Notes under the pieces: model-generated
Database searches by the model: none
The model's input: the letters and a program-made list of their open reading frames with translations, nothing else
What the model was told of the DNA's origin: nothing
Shown: one piece after another, positions 15,745 through 24,083 of the stretch
Layout: each line of letters opens with the position of its first letter
Numbering within the stretch: position 1 is the first letter of the stretch
From: RGIG1995 sp045126815
GTDB lineage: Bacteria > Bacillota > Clostridia > Oscillospirales > CAG-272
NCBI GenBank assembly: GCA_045126815.1
Contig: JBGVPD010000092.1
Location: 1-40,254, forward strand
Length of the DNA: 40,254 nt
Direction of reading: 5' to 3'
Position numbers and translations under genes: made by a program

Positions 15745-15880
15745 ATCCGTCTCGGCGACAAGATTTATATAATGGTGTGATAAGTATATCGCCGAGCCAC
15801 CTTCTCCCACTGGAGAAGATTTTTGTAAAAGTTGTTTACTGGTAGCTAATAACAAATGTTTATGGTTATGCCCGAAACTT
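15745..15880 (+). ncRNA. Candidate structured RNA/repeat element, copy B
   Basis: CTCGGCGA (15751-15758) pairs with TCGCCGAG (15789-15796) around a 30-nt loop. Four nt later CTTCTCC (15801-15807) pairs with GGAGAAG (15812-15818). Exactly 22 nt after that is GGTAGCTAATAACA (15841-15854), then ATGG and TATGCCCGAAA. Copy A (27-209) has the same order and spacing with different stem bases. Copy B lacks the extra stem found near the 3' end of copy A and has no terminator. It directly abuts the truncated MuF gene. The stretch from 15881 to 16033 holds only the sleB leader. Confidence 0.42.
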
Positions 15881-16033
15881 TCCTTTTTATACTTGGAATA
15901 CTTATTATGTTAAGAGAACAAGTATCGACAATTAGATTGTCTTTATCAATAAAAATTGTCTTAAAAAATGAATGTATAACGAAAAGAGAGAAACACTAAT
16001 AAAAAATATAATTTACGAGGAAGAGAATGATAT

Positions 16034-16687
16034 ATGAAAAAATTGTTTTACGGGGTAAAGGTGAGTTTGATTACGGCGGTCTTTATGTTGTGCGTAATGG
16101 GGGCTTACACGTTTTTTTATAATGAGACCGTTGAGACGAGACTGAAAATAGGTGTTGAGGGCGAAAGGGTAGTAAAAGTACAGGAAAAGTTAAAAGAACT
16201 TGGACTTTACGACGGCAAATGTGACGGGATATATGACGTTGATACGGCGGATGCGGTAAGACGTTTTCAGGAATATAACGGACTTGTGGCTGACGGAGTT
16301 TGTAAAAATGACACTTTAAACGCATTGGGGTTATATATATACACGTACAGCGAGTTTGAGCTTGACGTTTTGGCAAGACTTATCGAAGCCGAATCAAAAG
16401 GAGGGGATCTGCAAACTATGACCGCCGTTGGCGCTGTCGTTATTAACCGTGTGAGGAGTAAAAGTTTTCCCGACTCGGTTTTGCAGGTCATATATTCGGG
16501 CGGTTCTTTTGAGTGTGTTAAAAACGGGAAATTATCCGAAGTTAACGCCTCCGAATTGGCATACAGGGCGGCAAGTGACGCTATGATGGGGTACGATCCT
16601 ACTGACGGAGCATTATACGTTTTTCACGGGCACGGCGGAGGGAAGATCGTAACTTTAAAATGCGGTGACATTTATTTTGCAAAATAA
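16034..16687 (+). CDS. sleB: SleB-type spore cortex-lytic enzyme
   Basis: The 217-residue protein has an N-terminal membrane segment or signal (8-28) and a peptidoglycan-binding repeat at about 36-98 (KVQEKLKELGLYDGKCDG, AVRRFQEYNG). A SleB/CwlJ hydrolase domain follows from about 108, with the catalytic Glu120 in LARLIEAESKGG and GAVVINRVRSKSFP. SleB is a lytic transglycosylase of spore cortex muramic-delta-lactam peptidoglycan and works at germination. The end is odd: the usual NP-rich segment before the last strand is replaced by YVFHGHGGGKIV. A related vegetative hydrolase cannot be excluded. The leader has a GTATA at 15974, but I found no full sigma-G promoter. Confidence 0.82.
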   Translation: MKKLFYGVKVSLITAVFMLCVMGAYTFFYNETVETRLKIGVEGERVVKVQEKLKELGLYDGKCDGIYDVDTADAVRRFQEYNGLVADGVCKNDTLNALGLYIYTYSEFELDVLARLIEAESKGGDLQTMTAVGAVVINRVRSKSFPDSVLQVIYSGGSFECVKNGKLSEVNASELAYRAASDAMMGYDPTDGALYVFHGHGGGKIVTLKCGDIYFAK

Positions 16688-16726
16688 AAAATAACCTCTT
16701 TGAAGTGTTTCAAAAGAGGTTATTTT
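16688..16726. terminator. Bidirectional terminator between sleB and rnr
   Basis: AAAATAACCTCTTT (16688-16701) pairs with AAAGAGGTTATTTT (16713-16726), with one short offset, and T-rich exits both ways. The flanking genes converge. Confidence 0.85.
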
Positions 16727-16732
16727 GTTGTT

Positions 16733-18871
16733 TTATACAAGCCTCATATCAACTTTTCTGGTTATGATATCAACGTCCTCTATCATAACTTCAACTTTCA
16801 TACCGAGCGAGAATATATTGTCTGAACAAGACAAGGTATAGTTTCTCTCGTCAAAGTTGTAGTAACCGTCTAAAGATGAAATGGGGACGAGTCCTTCGCA
16901 GGTGTTGTCAAGCTCAACGAAGAAACCGAAAGAGGTAACACTTGTTATAACACCTTCAAAGGTGTGACCTATAAAATTAAGCATATAAACGGATTTGTAA
17001 AGGTCCTCAATATCTCTTTCCGCGTTTTGCGCTTTTATCTCGTTTTCGCTCGAGTTGATTGCGCTTTCGGTTGCAAAAGCAATATATCTGCCTACGTTCT
17101 TTTCGTTTATCTCGCCCTTTAATACTTTTTTGATTATTCTGTGCGTAGAAAGGTCGGGATAACGTCTTATGGGAGATGTGAAGTGGCAGTATTTGTCCAT
17201 ACCCAGACCAAAGTGTCTTTGACAGCTTGACGAGTACTTTGCTTTCATAAGCGAACGAAGTAATATTTTTGACAGTATGCTGTCTATATTTTTTTCTTTA
17301 GCTTCGCTTAACACCTTTCGTAACGCTGTCGGGTGGAGTGTTTTTGTGTGAAGCGGAGAGGTGTTTAGTCCAAGGTTATGAGCAAAAAGGTCAAATGCTT
17401 TTATTTTATCGGGATCGGGATCTTCGTGGATACGGTATACGCAGGGCATATCTCTCCAAGAGAGCCAGTTTGCAACGCCTTCGTTTGCGCAAAGCATAAA
17501 CTGCTCGATAAGCATTTCTGTTGTGCCTCGGGTTACTTTTATAATATCTTCGGGCTCGTTATATTCGTTAACGATTATTTTAGCTTCCGAAGTTTCAATA
17601 TCCAAAGCGCCTCTTTTTGCACTCTTCTTCTCAAGAATACGGTACAGTTCGAGCATTAAGGGTAGAGTGTCATCTAAAAGGAAATGGTATTTTTGGTAGT
17701 ATTCGGACTTATCTCCGTTTTCGATAACGTCGTTTAACTCCGAATAAACTCCCCTTACTTTTGAATTTATAATACTTTCTTTTATATCGACGTCAATTAT
17801 CTCTCCGTTCTTATCAAGTGTAACGAATGCAGAAAGCGTGTATCTGTCAATACCTGAATTAAGTGAACAGATGCCGTTTGAAAGGCTTTTAGGCAACATG
17901 GGTACTACTTTGTCGGCAAAATATACGCTTGTTCCCCTTGTAAATGCCTCTTTATCGAGATCGGACTGCTCTGTAACGTAGTGTGATACGTCGGCAATAT
18001 GAACGCCTAAAATATAACTGTCTTCTGTTTTTTCAACGGATATAGCATCGTCAAGGTCTTTTGCATCTTTGCTGTCTATAGTGAATATTACCTTATCTCT
18101 TAAGTCAAGTCTGTCTGTCGGAACTACATCGGTCATAGCCAATTTATCAGCATCGTCGAGCACTTTTTTGGGGAAGAGTGTTTTTATGTTGTGATAGTGC
18201 AAAACCGCATTGTAGTTAGCCAAAAGCGAGTCGCTTTCTCCGAATACCTGAGTTACTTTTCCTTTGGCAAAAGTACGGGAAGTTGGGTATTTTGTTATTT
18301 CAACTTCAACTTTATCACCTACGTCGGCATCACTGATACAGTCAGCATCGATCATTATATCAAAGTTAAACTTTTTATTGTCGGGCACTAAATAGAAGAA
18401 AGGGCGTGTCCTTTTCTTGCCTCTTGAGATCAGCAGAGTGCCGGTAACGCTTTTTGTTTTGTGACTGACGATCTTTATGATCTTGCCCTCATCACTGAGT
18501 GCGTTGGTAATTCTGTTTTTCTGTCTTGTCTTGCTGACGAGAACCAAGTCTCCGTCAATAGCATCAAAGGTGTTGTCTCTTGAGATATAAATATCTCTTT
18601 CTTTGGTGACTGCCCCTTCGGGAGTAACAAAGCCGAAACCTCTGGCAGAGGCCCTGAACGTTCCTTTGATAATGTCCGAATACTTTACCGACATTATTTT
18701 ACCTTTTTTTGTGTAAACGAGATCTCCTGATTTTTCAAGTGCGCCTAATGCCTTATAAAAGGCATCGTATTCGTCGAGGGAGTCTCCGCAAATTAAAGTA
18801 TAAAGTTCGTGCGGTTGATACGACATATCTTCCGACTCTAAATAATCTTTTATTTTTTCGAATAGTTCCAT
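16733..18871 (-). CDS. rnr: Ribonuclease R
   Basis: The 712-residue processive 3'-5' exoribonuclease degrades structured RNA and helps in trans-translation. Order: an N-terminal helix-turn-helix region (about 1-70), cold-shock domains (GFVTPEG at 80-90, then 130-210), the RNB catalytic domain with the acidic cluster DSKDAKDLDDA (about 266-276) and HFTSPIRRYPDL, and a C-terminal S1 domain (FEGVITSVTSFGFFVELD). The basic tail of many RNase R proteins is absent. The start is the ATG at 18871, which has GGAG 6 nt upstream; the ATG four codons earlier has none. It follows secG after 67 nt with a hairpin between; the common smpB neighbour is absent. Confidence 0.96.
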   Translation of the reverse strand: MELFEKIKDYLESEDMSYQPHELYTLICGDSLDEYDAFYKALGALEKSGDLVYTKKGKIMSVKYSDIIKGTFRASARGFGFVTPEGAVTKERDIYISRDNTFDAIDGDLVLVSKTRQKNRITNALSDEGKIIKIVSHKTKSVTGTLLISRGKKRTRPFFYLVPDNKKFNFDIMIDADCISDADVGDKVEVEITKYPTSRTFAKGKVTQVFGESDSLLANYNAVLHYHNIKTLFPKKVLDDADKLAMTDVVPTDRLDLRDKVIFTIDSKDAKDLDDAISVEKTEDSYILGVHIADVSHYVTEQSDLDKEAFTRGTSVYFADKVVPMLPKSLSNGICSLNSGIDRYTLSAFVTLDKNGEIIDVDIKESIINSKVRGVYSELNDVIENGDKSEYYQKYHFLLDDTLPLMLELYRILEKKSAKRGALDIETSEAKIIVNEYNEPEDIIKVTRGTTEMLIEQFMLCANEGVANWLSWRDMPCVYRIHEDPDPDKIKAFDLFAHNLGLNTSPLHTKTLHPTALRKVLSEAKEKNIDSILSKILLRSLMKAKYSSSCQRHFGLGMDKYCHFTSPIRRYPDLSTHRIIKKVLKGEINEKNVGRYIAFATESAINSSENEIKAQNAERDIEDLYKSVYMLNFIGHTFEGVITSVTSFGFFVELDNTCEGLVPISSLDGYYNFDERNYTLSCSDNIFSLGMKVEVMIEDVDIITRKVDMRLV

Positions 18872-18884
18872 TAAAATCTCCATA

Positions 18885-18927
18885 AAAATTTGAAAATAAA
18901 AATCCGCCTTAAAAGTTTAAGGCGGAT
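18885..18927 (-). terminator. Intrinsic terminator after secG
   Basis: ATCCGCCTTAAA (18902-18913) pairs with TTTAAGGCGGAT (18916-18927), followed by TTTTTATTTT on the minus strand. rnr begins just downstream, so read-through or a separate rnr promoter is needed. Confidence 0.8.
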
Positions 18928-18938
18928 ATGTTAATTGC

Positions 18939-19358
18939 TTATTCCTGGGGAGCAGCTGTTGTTTGGTCAGCTACCGTTGTGCTCTCGGGAGCAGTTGTTG
19001 TTTCGTCAGCTACCGTTGTACTTTCGGGAGAAGCTGTCGTATTATCAGCTACTGTTGTTGCTTCTGTGATAGAGTCTTTGTTCTGATCAAAGAAGTCGTC
19101 ACTCTGCTTGTCAAGGTCAGCTTGTTTAATGTATATTACCAAAACGATTACAACGAAAAATACACCGATGATAGTTGTAAGTTTTGAAAGTGTCTTGTCC
19201 CAACCCTTTCCTTTTGTCTTGCCAAAGAATGTATCTGAAGAGCCGCCGCCTACAGCGCCCATACCCTTTGACTTGCCTTCCTGCATAAGTACGGCAATAA
19301 CAAGGAAGATGGCAGCAACTATAAGTATACCACCCAATACGTAATCTAATGCGTTCAT
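18939..19358 (-). CDS. secG: Preprotein translocase subunit SecG with repeat tail
   Basis: The first 80 residues are an ordinary SecG: helix 1 (YVLGGILIVAAIFLVIAVLM), the conserved loop QEGKSKGMGAVGGGSSDTFFGKTKGKGWDK, and helix 2 (LTTIIGVFFVVIVLVIYI). SecG joins SecYE to speed SecA-driven export. Unusually, the protein then continues for about 60 residues with an acidic stretch and three 13-residue Thr/Ala/Pro/Glu/Ser-rich repeats beginning TTVAD. SecG is normally 70-115 residues. The ATG has a strong CGGAGG site. The promoter is at 19416-19444. Confidence 0.92.
   Translation of the reverse strand: MNALDYVLGGILIVAAIFLVIAVLMQEGKSKGMGAVGGGSSDTFFGKTKGKGWDKTLSKLTTIIGVFFVVIVLVIYIKQADLDKQSDDFFDQNKDSITEATTVADNTTASPESTTVADETTTAPESTTVADQTTAAPQE
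18942..19058 (-). repeat. Three 39-bp in-frame repeats in secG
   Basis: Three tandem units encode TTVADNTTASPES, TTVADETTTAPES and TTVADQTTAAPQE. The DNA units (CAGCTACCGTTGTGCT-type on the plus strand) are similar but not identical, so the tract could expand or contract. Confidence 0.85.
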
Positions 19359-19415
19359 TTATATAACCTCCGAAATGCTAAATCAAATTTATACATATTT
19401 TTAGACAGTACGAAT

Positions 19416-19444
19416 ATAATAACACAAAAAACAACCAATTGCAA
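19416..19444 (-). promoter_or_regulatory. Sigma-A promoter for secG
   Basis: TTGCAA (19444-19439), 17-nt spacer, TATTAT (19421-19416) on the minus strand, about 55 nt before the ATG. Confidence 0.65.
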
Positions 19445-19497
19445 TAGTATTTTTTATTTTTTTGCTAAAAAATGATATTTTTGGTTATGTTAAAAGG

Positions 19498-21171
19498 TTA
19501 TACATTCATAATAAGGGGGAGAATCATAGGTTTTCTGTTGGTTTTTTCAACGAGATATCTGCTAACACTGTCTTTTACGCGTGTTTTCATCTGTGTCCAA
19601 TCGGTAATATTGTCTTCGAGGCAGTCCCAGAGTGCATCTGATGCAATATCCTTAACTGTATCAAGCAATTCTTCCGATTCTCTGACGTAGACGAAACCGC
19701 GAGATATAATATCGGGTCCGGAAATAATGGCTCTTTCTTCGATATCAACGGTGGCAACGACAACGATAAGTCCGTCGAGCGCCAAGTGGCGTCTGTCGCG
19801 AAGAACGATGTTACCTACGTCGCCGACGCCGTAGCCGTCAACGAGTATTCTTCCAGAAGGTACGGTGCCGTTAAAACGGATACCTTTTTTGTCAATTTCG
19901 ATTACTTTACCTATATCGCCTACGATAATATTTTCAGGCGACATACCCATCTGCAGAGCAAGTTCTCTGTGTTGCATAAGGTGTCTGGTTTCTCCGTGAA
20001 TGGGAATAAAATATTTAGGCTTTGTCAAAGCGTGCATAAGCTTCAATTCTTCCTGACAGCCGTGTCCCGATACGTGAACTTCAACGAGATTGTCCTTAAA
20101 CACCGAAACGCCTTTTTTCATAAGTTCGTTTATGATCTTGTTTACGAGTTTCTCATTACCGGGAATTGGGTGCGCGCTGATTACTACAAGGTCCGAAGAA
20201 GTAAGGGTAACTTTATCGTGGTCGGAAAAAGCCATTCTGTAAAGAGCTGACATGGGTTCTCCCTGACTTCCCGTAGTAATGAGAGTAAGCTGGTCGGGAC
20301 GAAATCTTTTTATTTCGTTTATATCGATCAAAGTTCCGTCGGGGATATTCACGTAACCAAGCTCGTATGCGGCTCTTATAATATTTTGCATACTTCTTCC
20401 GAGGATAGCGACCTTGCGGCCGTATTTTTCACTCGTGTTGATTATCTGCTGAACGCGGTGTACGTTCGATGAAAAGGTTGCAACTACTATTCTTTTATCG
20501 GTGTGGTGCATAAATATGTTTTCCAAAGATGCACCTACGGTCTTCTCGGACATCGTATATCCCGGATGTTCTGCGTTTGTTGACTCGCACATAAGAAGGG
20601 TAACCCCTTTTTTGCCAAGTTCACCAAGTCTTGTTATATCCATCATTCCACCGTCAACGGGTGTCAAATCAAGTTTAAAGTCGCCCGAATGTATAACCAT
20701 ACCCAAAGGAGTTTTAATAGCAAGACAGCAAGCGTCGGCTATTGAGTGGTTAACGTGAATAAATTCAACGCAAAAGCAACCGGCTTTTACCGTATCTCCC
20801 GAATTTACGCAAACAAGGTTGGGTTCATAATCAAGAACGTGCTCGGAGAGCTTGTTTTCAAGAATGCCGAGAGTAAGTTTCGTTCCGTAGATGGTGGGAT
20901 TTATCGAGCGCAAAATGTAAGGAATGGCGCCTATATGGTCTTCGTGACCGTGCGTTAAAAACAGTCCTTTGATCTTTGAACTGTTTTTTTCAAGATATGA
21001 AATGTCGGGAATAACGAGGTCAACCCCCAACATTTCGTTGTCGGGGAAACCGAGACCGCAGTCAACGATGATTATATCGTCCTGATATTCCAGTACGGTT
21101 ATGTTTTTTCCGACTTCATTTAAACCTCCGAGACTGATAATACGGAGTTTGGCATTATTCTTTTTTGGCAT
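19498..21171 (-). CDS. rnjA: Ribonuclease J
   Basis: The 557-residue metallo-beta-lactamase/beta-CASP nuclease has combined 5'-3' exo- and endonuclease activity, central to mRNA decay and rRNA maturation in Firmicutes. Seen: LGGLNEVGKN at the start, the zinc motif THGHEDH (His74, His76, Asp78, His79), HSGDFKLD, the beta-CASP blocks with TTGSQGEPMSAL and ISAHPIPGNE, and VHVSGHGCQEEL followed by FIPIHGE. The start is the ATG at 21171 (AAAGGA upstream). The 43 in-frame codons before it are hydrophobic-biased and not part of the family. Whether it is a J1 or J2 paralogue is not clear. Confidence 0.96.
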   Translation of the reverse strand: MPKKNNAKLRIISLGGLNEVGKNITVLEYQDDIIIVDCGLGFPDNEMLGVDLVIPDISYLEKNSSKIKGLFLTHGHEDHIGAIPYILRSINPTIYGTKLTLGILENKLSEHVLDYEPNLVCVNSGDTVKAGCFCVEFIHVNHSIADACCLAIKTPLGMVIHSGDFKLDLTPVDGGMMDITRLGELGKKGVTLLMCESTNAEHPGYTMSEKTVGASLENIFMHHTDKRIVVATFSSNVHRVQQIINTSEKYGRKVAILGRSMQNIIRAAYELGYVNIPDGTLIDINEIKRFRPDQLTLITTGSQGEPMSALYRMAFSDHDKVTLTSSDLVVISAHPIPGNEKLVNKIINELMKKGVSVFKDNLVEVHVSGHGCQEELKLMHALTKPKYFIPIHGETRHLMQHRELALQMGMSPENIIVGDIGKVIEIDKKGIRFNGTVPSGRILVDGYGVGDVGNIVLRDRRHLALDGLIVVVATVDIEERAIISGPDIISRGFVYVRESEELLDTVKDIASDALWDCLEDNITDWTQMKTRVKDSVSRYLVEKTNRKPMILPLIMNV

Positions 21172-21209
21172 AAATAGTCCTTTCTTAATAAAAATAAAAA
21201 AACAAAACG

Positions 21210-21247
21210 AAAAGACAAAGCATGTAAAAAAACACGCTTTGTTTTTT
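21210..21247 (-). promoter_or_regulatory. Hairpin in the RNase J leader
   Basis: ACAAAGC (21215-21221) pairs with GCTTTGT (21236-21242), extended inward by three pairs past one mismatch, with A/T tracts around it. It sits about 45 nt upstream of the RNase J start. It could be an attenuator or an RNase J autoregulatory site; neither is shown by sequence alone. Confidence 0.35.
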
Positions 21248-21412
21248 ATGTATTGTAAGAATAAAAAGTCGTGCCAGGCGGTCGGCGTTGTCTTTTTCAT
21301 AAAATAAAAAATGAGACTTTTATTCTTACTTTTTTTAAAACGTACAATATTTGTCGCGCCTATTATAACAAATATTTATGAATAGAATATGAATGGAACG
21401 AAAAAACAGATC

Positions 21413-21697
21413 TTATTTAATAAAAAGGAATAATACGGTGCACAAGATAAACGATACCATTCCTCCCGAAAGGAAGTATAAAATACCGTCAAATTTTCTT
21501 TTTGGCGCAGTATTATCAGACTTGTCAAAAAAATATCCGCCGATTATATTGTTTTTCAATATTTTGTTTGCTTCTTTTACCATTTCCGATTCTTTGATGT
21601 TGGATAGATCGTCTTTTAAAATAAAATACGCTTCCTCGAAAATGCAATTTTGTGTGTTTTTCAAAACTATCGCTTTCTTTTGTGTGCCCGTATACAT
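21413..21697 (-). CDS. Small C-terminally anchored protein of unknown function
   Basis: The 94-residue protein begins MYTGTQKKAIVLKNTQ, has a mixed helical middle (EEAYFILKDD, KEANKILKNN) and ends in one membrane segment (LYFLSGGMVSFILCTVLFLFIK) with almost nothing after it. No family is firmly recognised. The ATG at 21697 has AAAGGTG at good distance and is preferred to an upstream GTG. It is divergent from spoIIR and may share its regulation. The stretch from 21248 to 21412 holds only the RNase J leader. Confidence 0.68.
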   Translation of the reverse strand: MYTGTQKKAIVLKNTQNCIFEEAYFILKDDLSNIKESEMVKEANKILKNNIIGGYFFDKSDNTAPKRKFDGILYFLSGGMVSFILCTVLFLFIK

Positions 21698-21787
21698 ATT
21701 TATCACCTTTCTGAATGAAAAATCTTTTCAACAAACAAGATTATAATCAATTGAAAGAAAAATAATCAGATCATGAAAAAAATAACT

Positions 21788-21817
21788 GAATAAAAATGTT
21801 TTTCTCGGTCCATAATC
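21788..21817 (+). promoter_or_regulatory. Candidate sigma-F promoter for spoIIR
   Basis: GAATA (21788-21792), 15-nt spacer, GTCCATAATC (21808-21817). From memory the Bacillus sigma-F consensus is roughly GYWTA-N15-GGNRANAMTW; the diagnostic A, A and T of the -10 are present. The SpoIIQ-like gene has a matching site at 27748-27777. spoIIR is a known sigma-F target. Confidence 0.5.
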
Positions 21818-21835
21818 ATATCGAGGTGAAAAATT

Positions 21836-22474
21836 ATGAATAAAAACTTAGAAAACAAACAAAAAAACAAGTTAAGATTTAAAGTTACATTTTCTATTTG
21901 CGTTGTCTTACTTATGCTTCTGATGCCGATCTTACCCGTAAGAGGAGAGGGGGAAATATACGATAACACGCTGCGTCTGCACGTACTTGCAAACTCCGAC
22001 AGCGAAAGTGACCAAGCTTTAAAGTTGCTTGTGAGAGATGCCGTAGTTGAAAAGGCTGACGGTTTGGCAGAGGGGTGTTATGAATTTTCAGAGGCTTATG
22101 AAACGTATTTAAAAAATCTTGATACTTTTAAAGAGGCAGCCGAAGAAGTTATTAAAAAAGAGGGGTATGATTATACCGTTAACGTTACGTTAGACAAAGA
22201 ATATTATCCGGAAAGACAGTATGAAGAGGTGCGTCTTCCTGCGGGAAGGTATACGTCTTTAAAAGTTAATATAGGGGAAAGTAAGGGGCAAAATTGGTGG
22301 TGCGTTCTTTTTCCTCCGCTCTGTGTAGAAGCATCAAAGGCGGAAGAGGAATTTGTGCAAACCGGATTTACACCAAATCAAATAAAAGTGCTTACCGACT
22401 CTGAAACGCCGAAATATGTGATAAGATTTCGTTTGCTCGAATGGGCGGAAGAAATATTTGAATACTTTAGATAA
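21836..22474 (+). CDS. spoIIR: Stage II sporulation protein R
   Basis: The 212-residue protein has a basic start, one signal/membrane segment (about 17-37), then the SpoIIR core: LRLHVLANSDSESDQALKL, VRDAV, and the signature GQNWWCVLFPPLC. The forespore makes SpoIIR under sigma-F and exports it to the intermembrane space, where it triggers SpoIIGA to cleave pro-sigma-E in the mother cell. A full GAGGTGA site precedes the ATG. It is convergent with sigE, with 14 nt between stops and no terminator, so the transcripts could overlap. Confidence 0.95.
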   Translation: MNKNLENKQKNKLRFKVTFSICVVLLMLLMPILPVRGEGEIYDNTLRLHVLANSDSESDQALKLLVRDAVVEKADGLAEGCYEFSEAYETYLKNLDTFKEAAEEVIKKEGYDYTVNVTLDKEYYPERQYEEVRLPAGRYTSLKVNIGESKGQNWWCVLFPPLCVEASKAEEEFVQTGFTPNQIKVLTDSETPKYVIRFRLLEWAEEIFEYFR

Positions 22475-22488
22475 ACAGTAGACAAAAG

Positions 22489-23199
22489 TTATATTATGTT
22501 GCCGATATCGTGTTTAAGTTTTGCAATTATTCGTTTTTCAAGACGGGAAATGTATGATTGCGAAATACCAAGCATATCGGCAACTTCTTTTTGCGTTTTT
22601 TCTTTGCCGTTTGAAAGACCGAAGCGAAGTGTGATTATGAGTTTGTCTCTTTCGTTTAACTCGTTTATCGCCTTGTTGACTATTTTTCTGTCCTCGTCTG
22701 ATTCAAGGTCGCTGTATACCGAGTCTCCGTCGCTTCCGAGAATGTCGGATAAAAGTAACTCGTTTCCATCCCAATCGACGTTTATGGGTTCGTCTATCGA
22801 TATCTCGCATTTTTGGTTGCTGCATTTTCTTATGTACATAAGTATTTCGTTTTCAATACAACGAGATGCGTAGGTTGCAAGTTTAATGTTTTTATGCGGG
22901 TTAAACGTGTTTATACCTTTTATTAGTCCTATCGTTCCTATGGAAATAAGGTCTTCGATACCTACTCCTGTGTTTTCGAATTTTTTGGCTATATAAACGA
23001 CCAGTCTTAAATTGTGTTCTACAAGGGTGTTTTTTGCATTTAGGTCGTTAAATTCGAGTTTTTTTAAACACTCCGACTCTTCTTCTGCGTTTAACGGAGG
23101 GGGAAGTGTTTCGGGACCGTTTATATAGTAGATCCCTTCTTCTTGGCGCAACAATAATTTTTTTGCTTTTTTTATAAGAAAAAATATAAATTTAAACAT
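22489..23199 (-). CDS. sigE: RNA polymerase sporulation sigma factor E
   Basis: The 236-residue protein is a clear SigE. It has an amphipathic pro-sequence (about 1-22), then IYYINGPETLPPPL, region 2 (NLRLVVYIAKKFENTGVGIEDLISIGTIGL), KLATYASRCIENEILM, DWDGNELLLSDILG, and the region 4.2 helix-turn-helix ISQSYISRLEKRI. The pro-sequence is removed by SpoIIGA to give active mother-cell sigma-E. It lies 17 nt downstream of spoIIGA, the classical spoIIG operon order. Quotations are split here only to mark the regions. Confidence 0.97.
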   Translation of the reverse strand: MFKFIFFLIKKAKKLLLRQEEGIYYINGPETLPPPLNAEEESECLKKLEFNDLNAKNTLVEHNLRLVVYIAKKFENTGVGIEDLISIGTIGLIKGINTFNPHKNIKLATYASRCIENEILMYIRKCSNQKCEISIDEPINVDWDGNELLLSDILGSDGDSVYSDLESDEDRKIVNKAINELNERDKLIITLRFGLSNGKEKTQKEVADMLGISQSYISRLEKRIIAKLKHDIGNII

Positions 23200-23216
23200 A
23201 TATCCACCTTTTTACA

Positions 23217-24083
23217 TTAAAAAATTTCGTTTGGGACAATGGCGGAAAATTCTCCGAAACTGTCTTTGTCGTTTGTTATTGCTATATACACGTCCACATT
23301 CTTTTTGTCCAGTGTAACACTGTCGGGGAAAATGCCTAACAATACACCTTTATCGTTTACCGTAGAGGTTGGAATTATTCTTATTCTTGATACGGCTTGG
23401 CAGTTGTACGGAATGTTGGGAGTTTTGTTTTTTAATAAATCAAACAGTTCGGGAGGGATTATTTTCCGAAGGCTGTTAAAGGTCGCTATTATAACGGGTT
23501 TACCGCTTATCGGTTCTTTCAATAGGTTTCCCGAGTCTATAAGACCTTTAAGTGTTACGGACTGCTTGTTTAACGTTATTGTCAGTTCACAGTCTTTTTG
23601 GGTGTTCTTTTTTCTTATGATCTTTCCCGATAAAAATGAAAAGGCACCGCAAAGGATTGCGAGAAAGATCAGGAGACCAAACGGTAGATCTCCGTAAAGC
23701 ACGTCGAAGGTGCCGTTTATCATAATATTTCTGCTGTTTTTCCATATATTAAGTGTGTTGCATATTGCCGTTATTCCTCCTCCTAAAGCAAAATTGACTA
23801 CAAAAAATACACACGTGTTTTTTATTATGTTTTTTGTCGTTTGTTTGCCGAACGCTATAAATGACAGCAAAAATGCAGTAATGATACTGAATATAAAATT
23901 TACGGATGCATTTGGATTGAAGAATAGTATTAATAGCGCGTATAATGCGCCCGTAACTGCCGAAAGGGTAAGTTTAAATTGGCTTGGCTTTATGTGTAAA
24001 AGTTTTGAAGTTATGTAAAGCGACAGAAAGTCCATGCTGAAATTTATGACCATAAGTATGTCTCCGTATATGACTCTTTCTAT
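23217..24083 (-). CDS. spoIIGA: Sigma-E processing peptidase SpoIIGA
   Basis: The protein has five or six N-terminal membrane segments with VIYGDILMVINFSMDFL at the start, and a C-terminal aspartic-protease-like domain with the catalytic DSGN motif (GLIDSGNLLKEPISGKPV). It cleaves pro-sigma-E in the septal membrane. The start is unusual. The best match to the family N-terminus begins at an ATA codon (24083-24081) 6 nt after a run of six G, and this puts the DSGN Asp at residue 183. The next ATG (24053, with GGAG 8 nt upstream) would remove half of helix 1. A Spo0A-box-like TTTTGTCGC lies at about 24145-24153, weak evidence for Spo0A control. Confidence 0.93.
   Translation of the reverse strand: MERVIYGDILMVINFSMDFLSLYITSKLLHIKPSQFKLTLSAVTGALYALLILFFNPNASVNFIFSIITAFLLSFIAFGKQTTKNIIKNTCVFFVVNFALGGGITAICNTLNIWKNSRNIMINGTFDVLYGDLPFGLLIFLAILCGAFSFLSGKIIRKKNTQKDCELTITLNKQSVTLKGLIDSGNLLKEPISGKPVIIATFNSLRKIIPPELFDLLKNKTPNIPYNCQAVSRIRIIPTSTVNDKGVLLGIFPDSVTLDKKNVDVYIAITNDKDSFGEFSAIVPNEIF

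Noticed and set aside
14100..15760. Attachment sites of an integrated prophage
   Set aside because: No direct repeat flanking the phage scar and no integrase gene could be seen.
15961..16033. Sigma-G promoter for sleB
   Set aside because: GTATA at 15974 is present but no CATNNTA-like -10 occurs at 17-18 nt, so the match is not good enough to list.
21300..21370. Promoter for RNase J
   Set aside because: A TATAAT lies on the minus strand near 21362-21367 but no acceptable -35 is found 16-18 nt upstream, so it was not listed.
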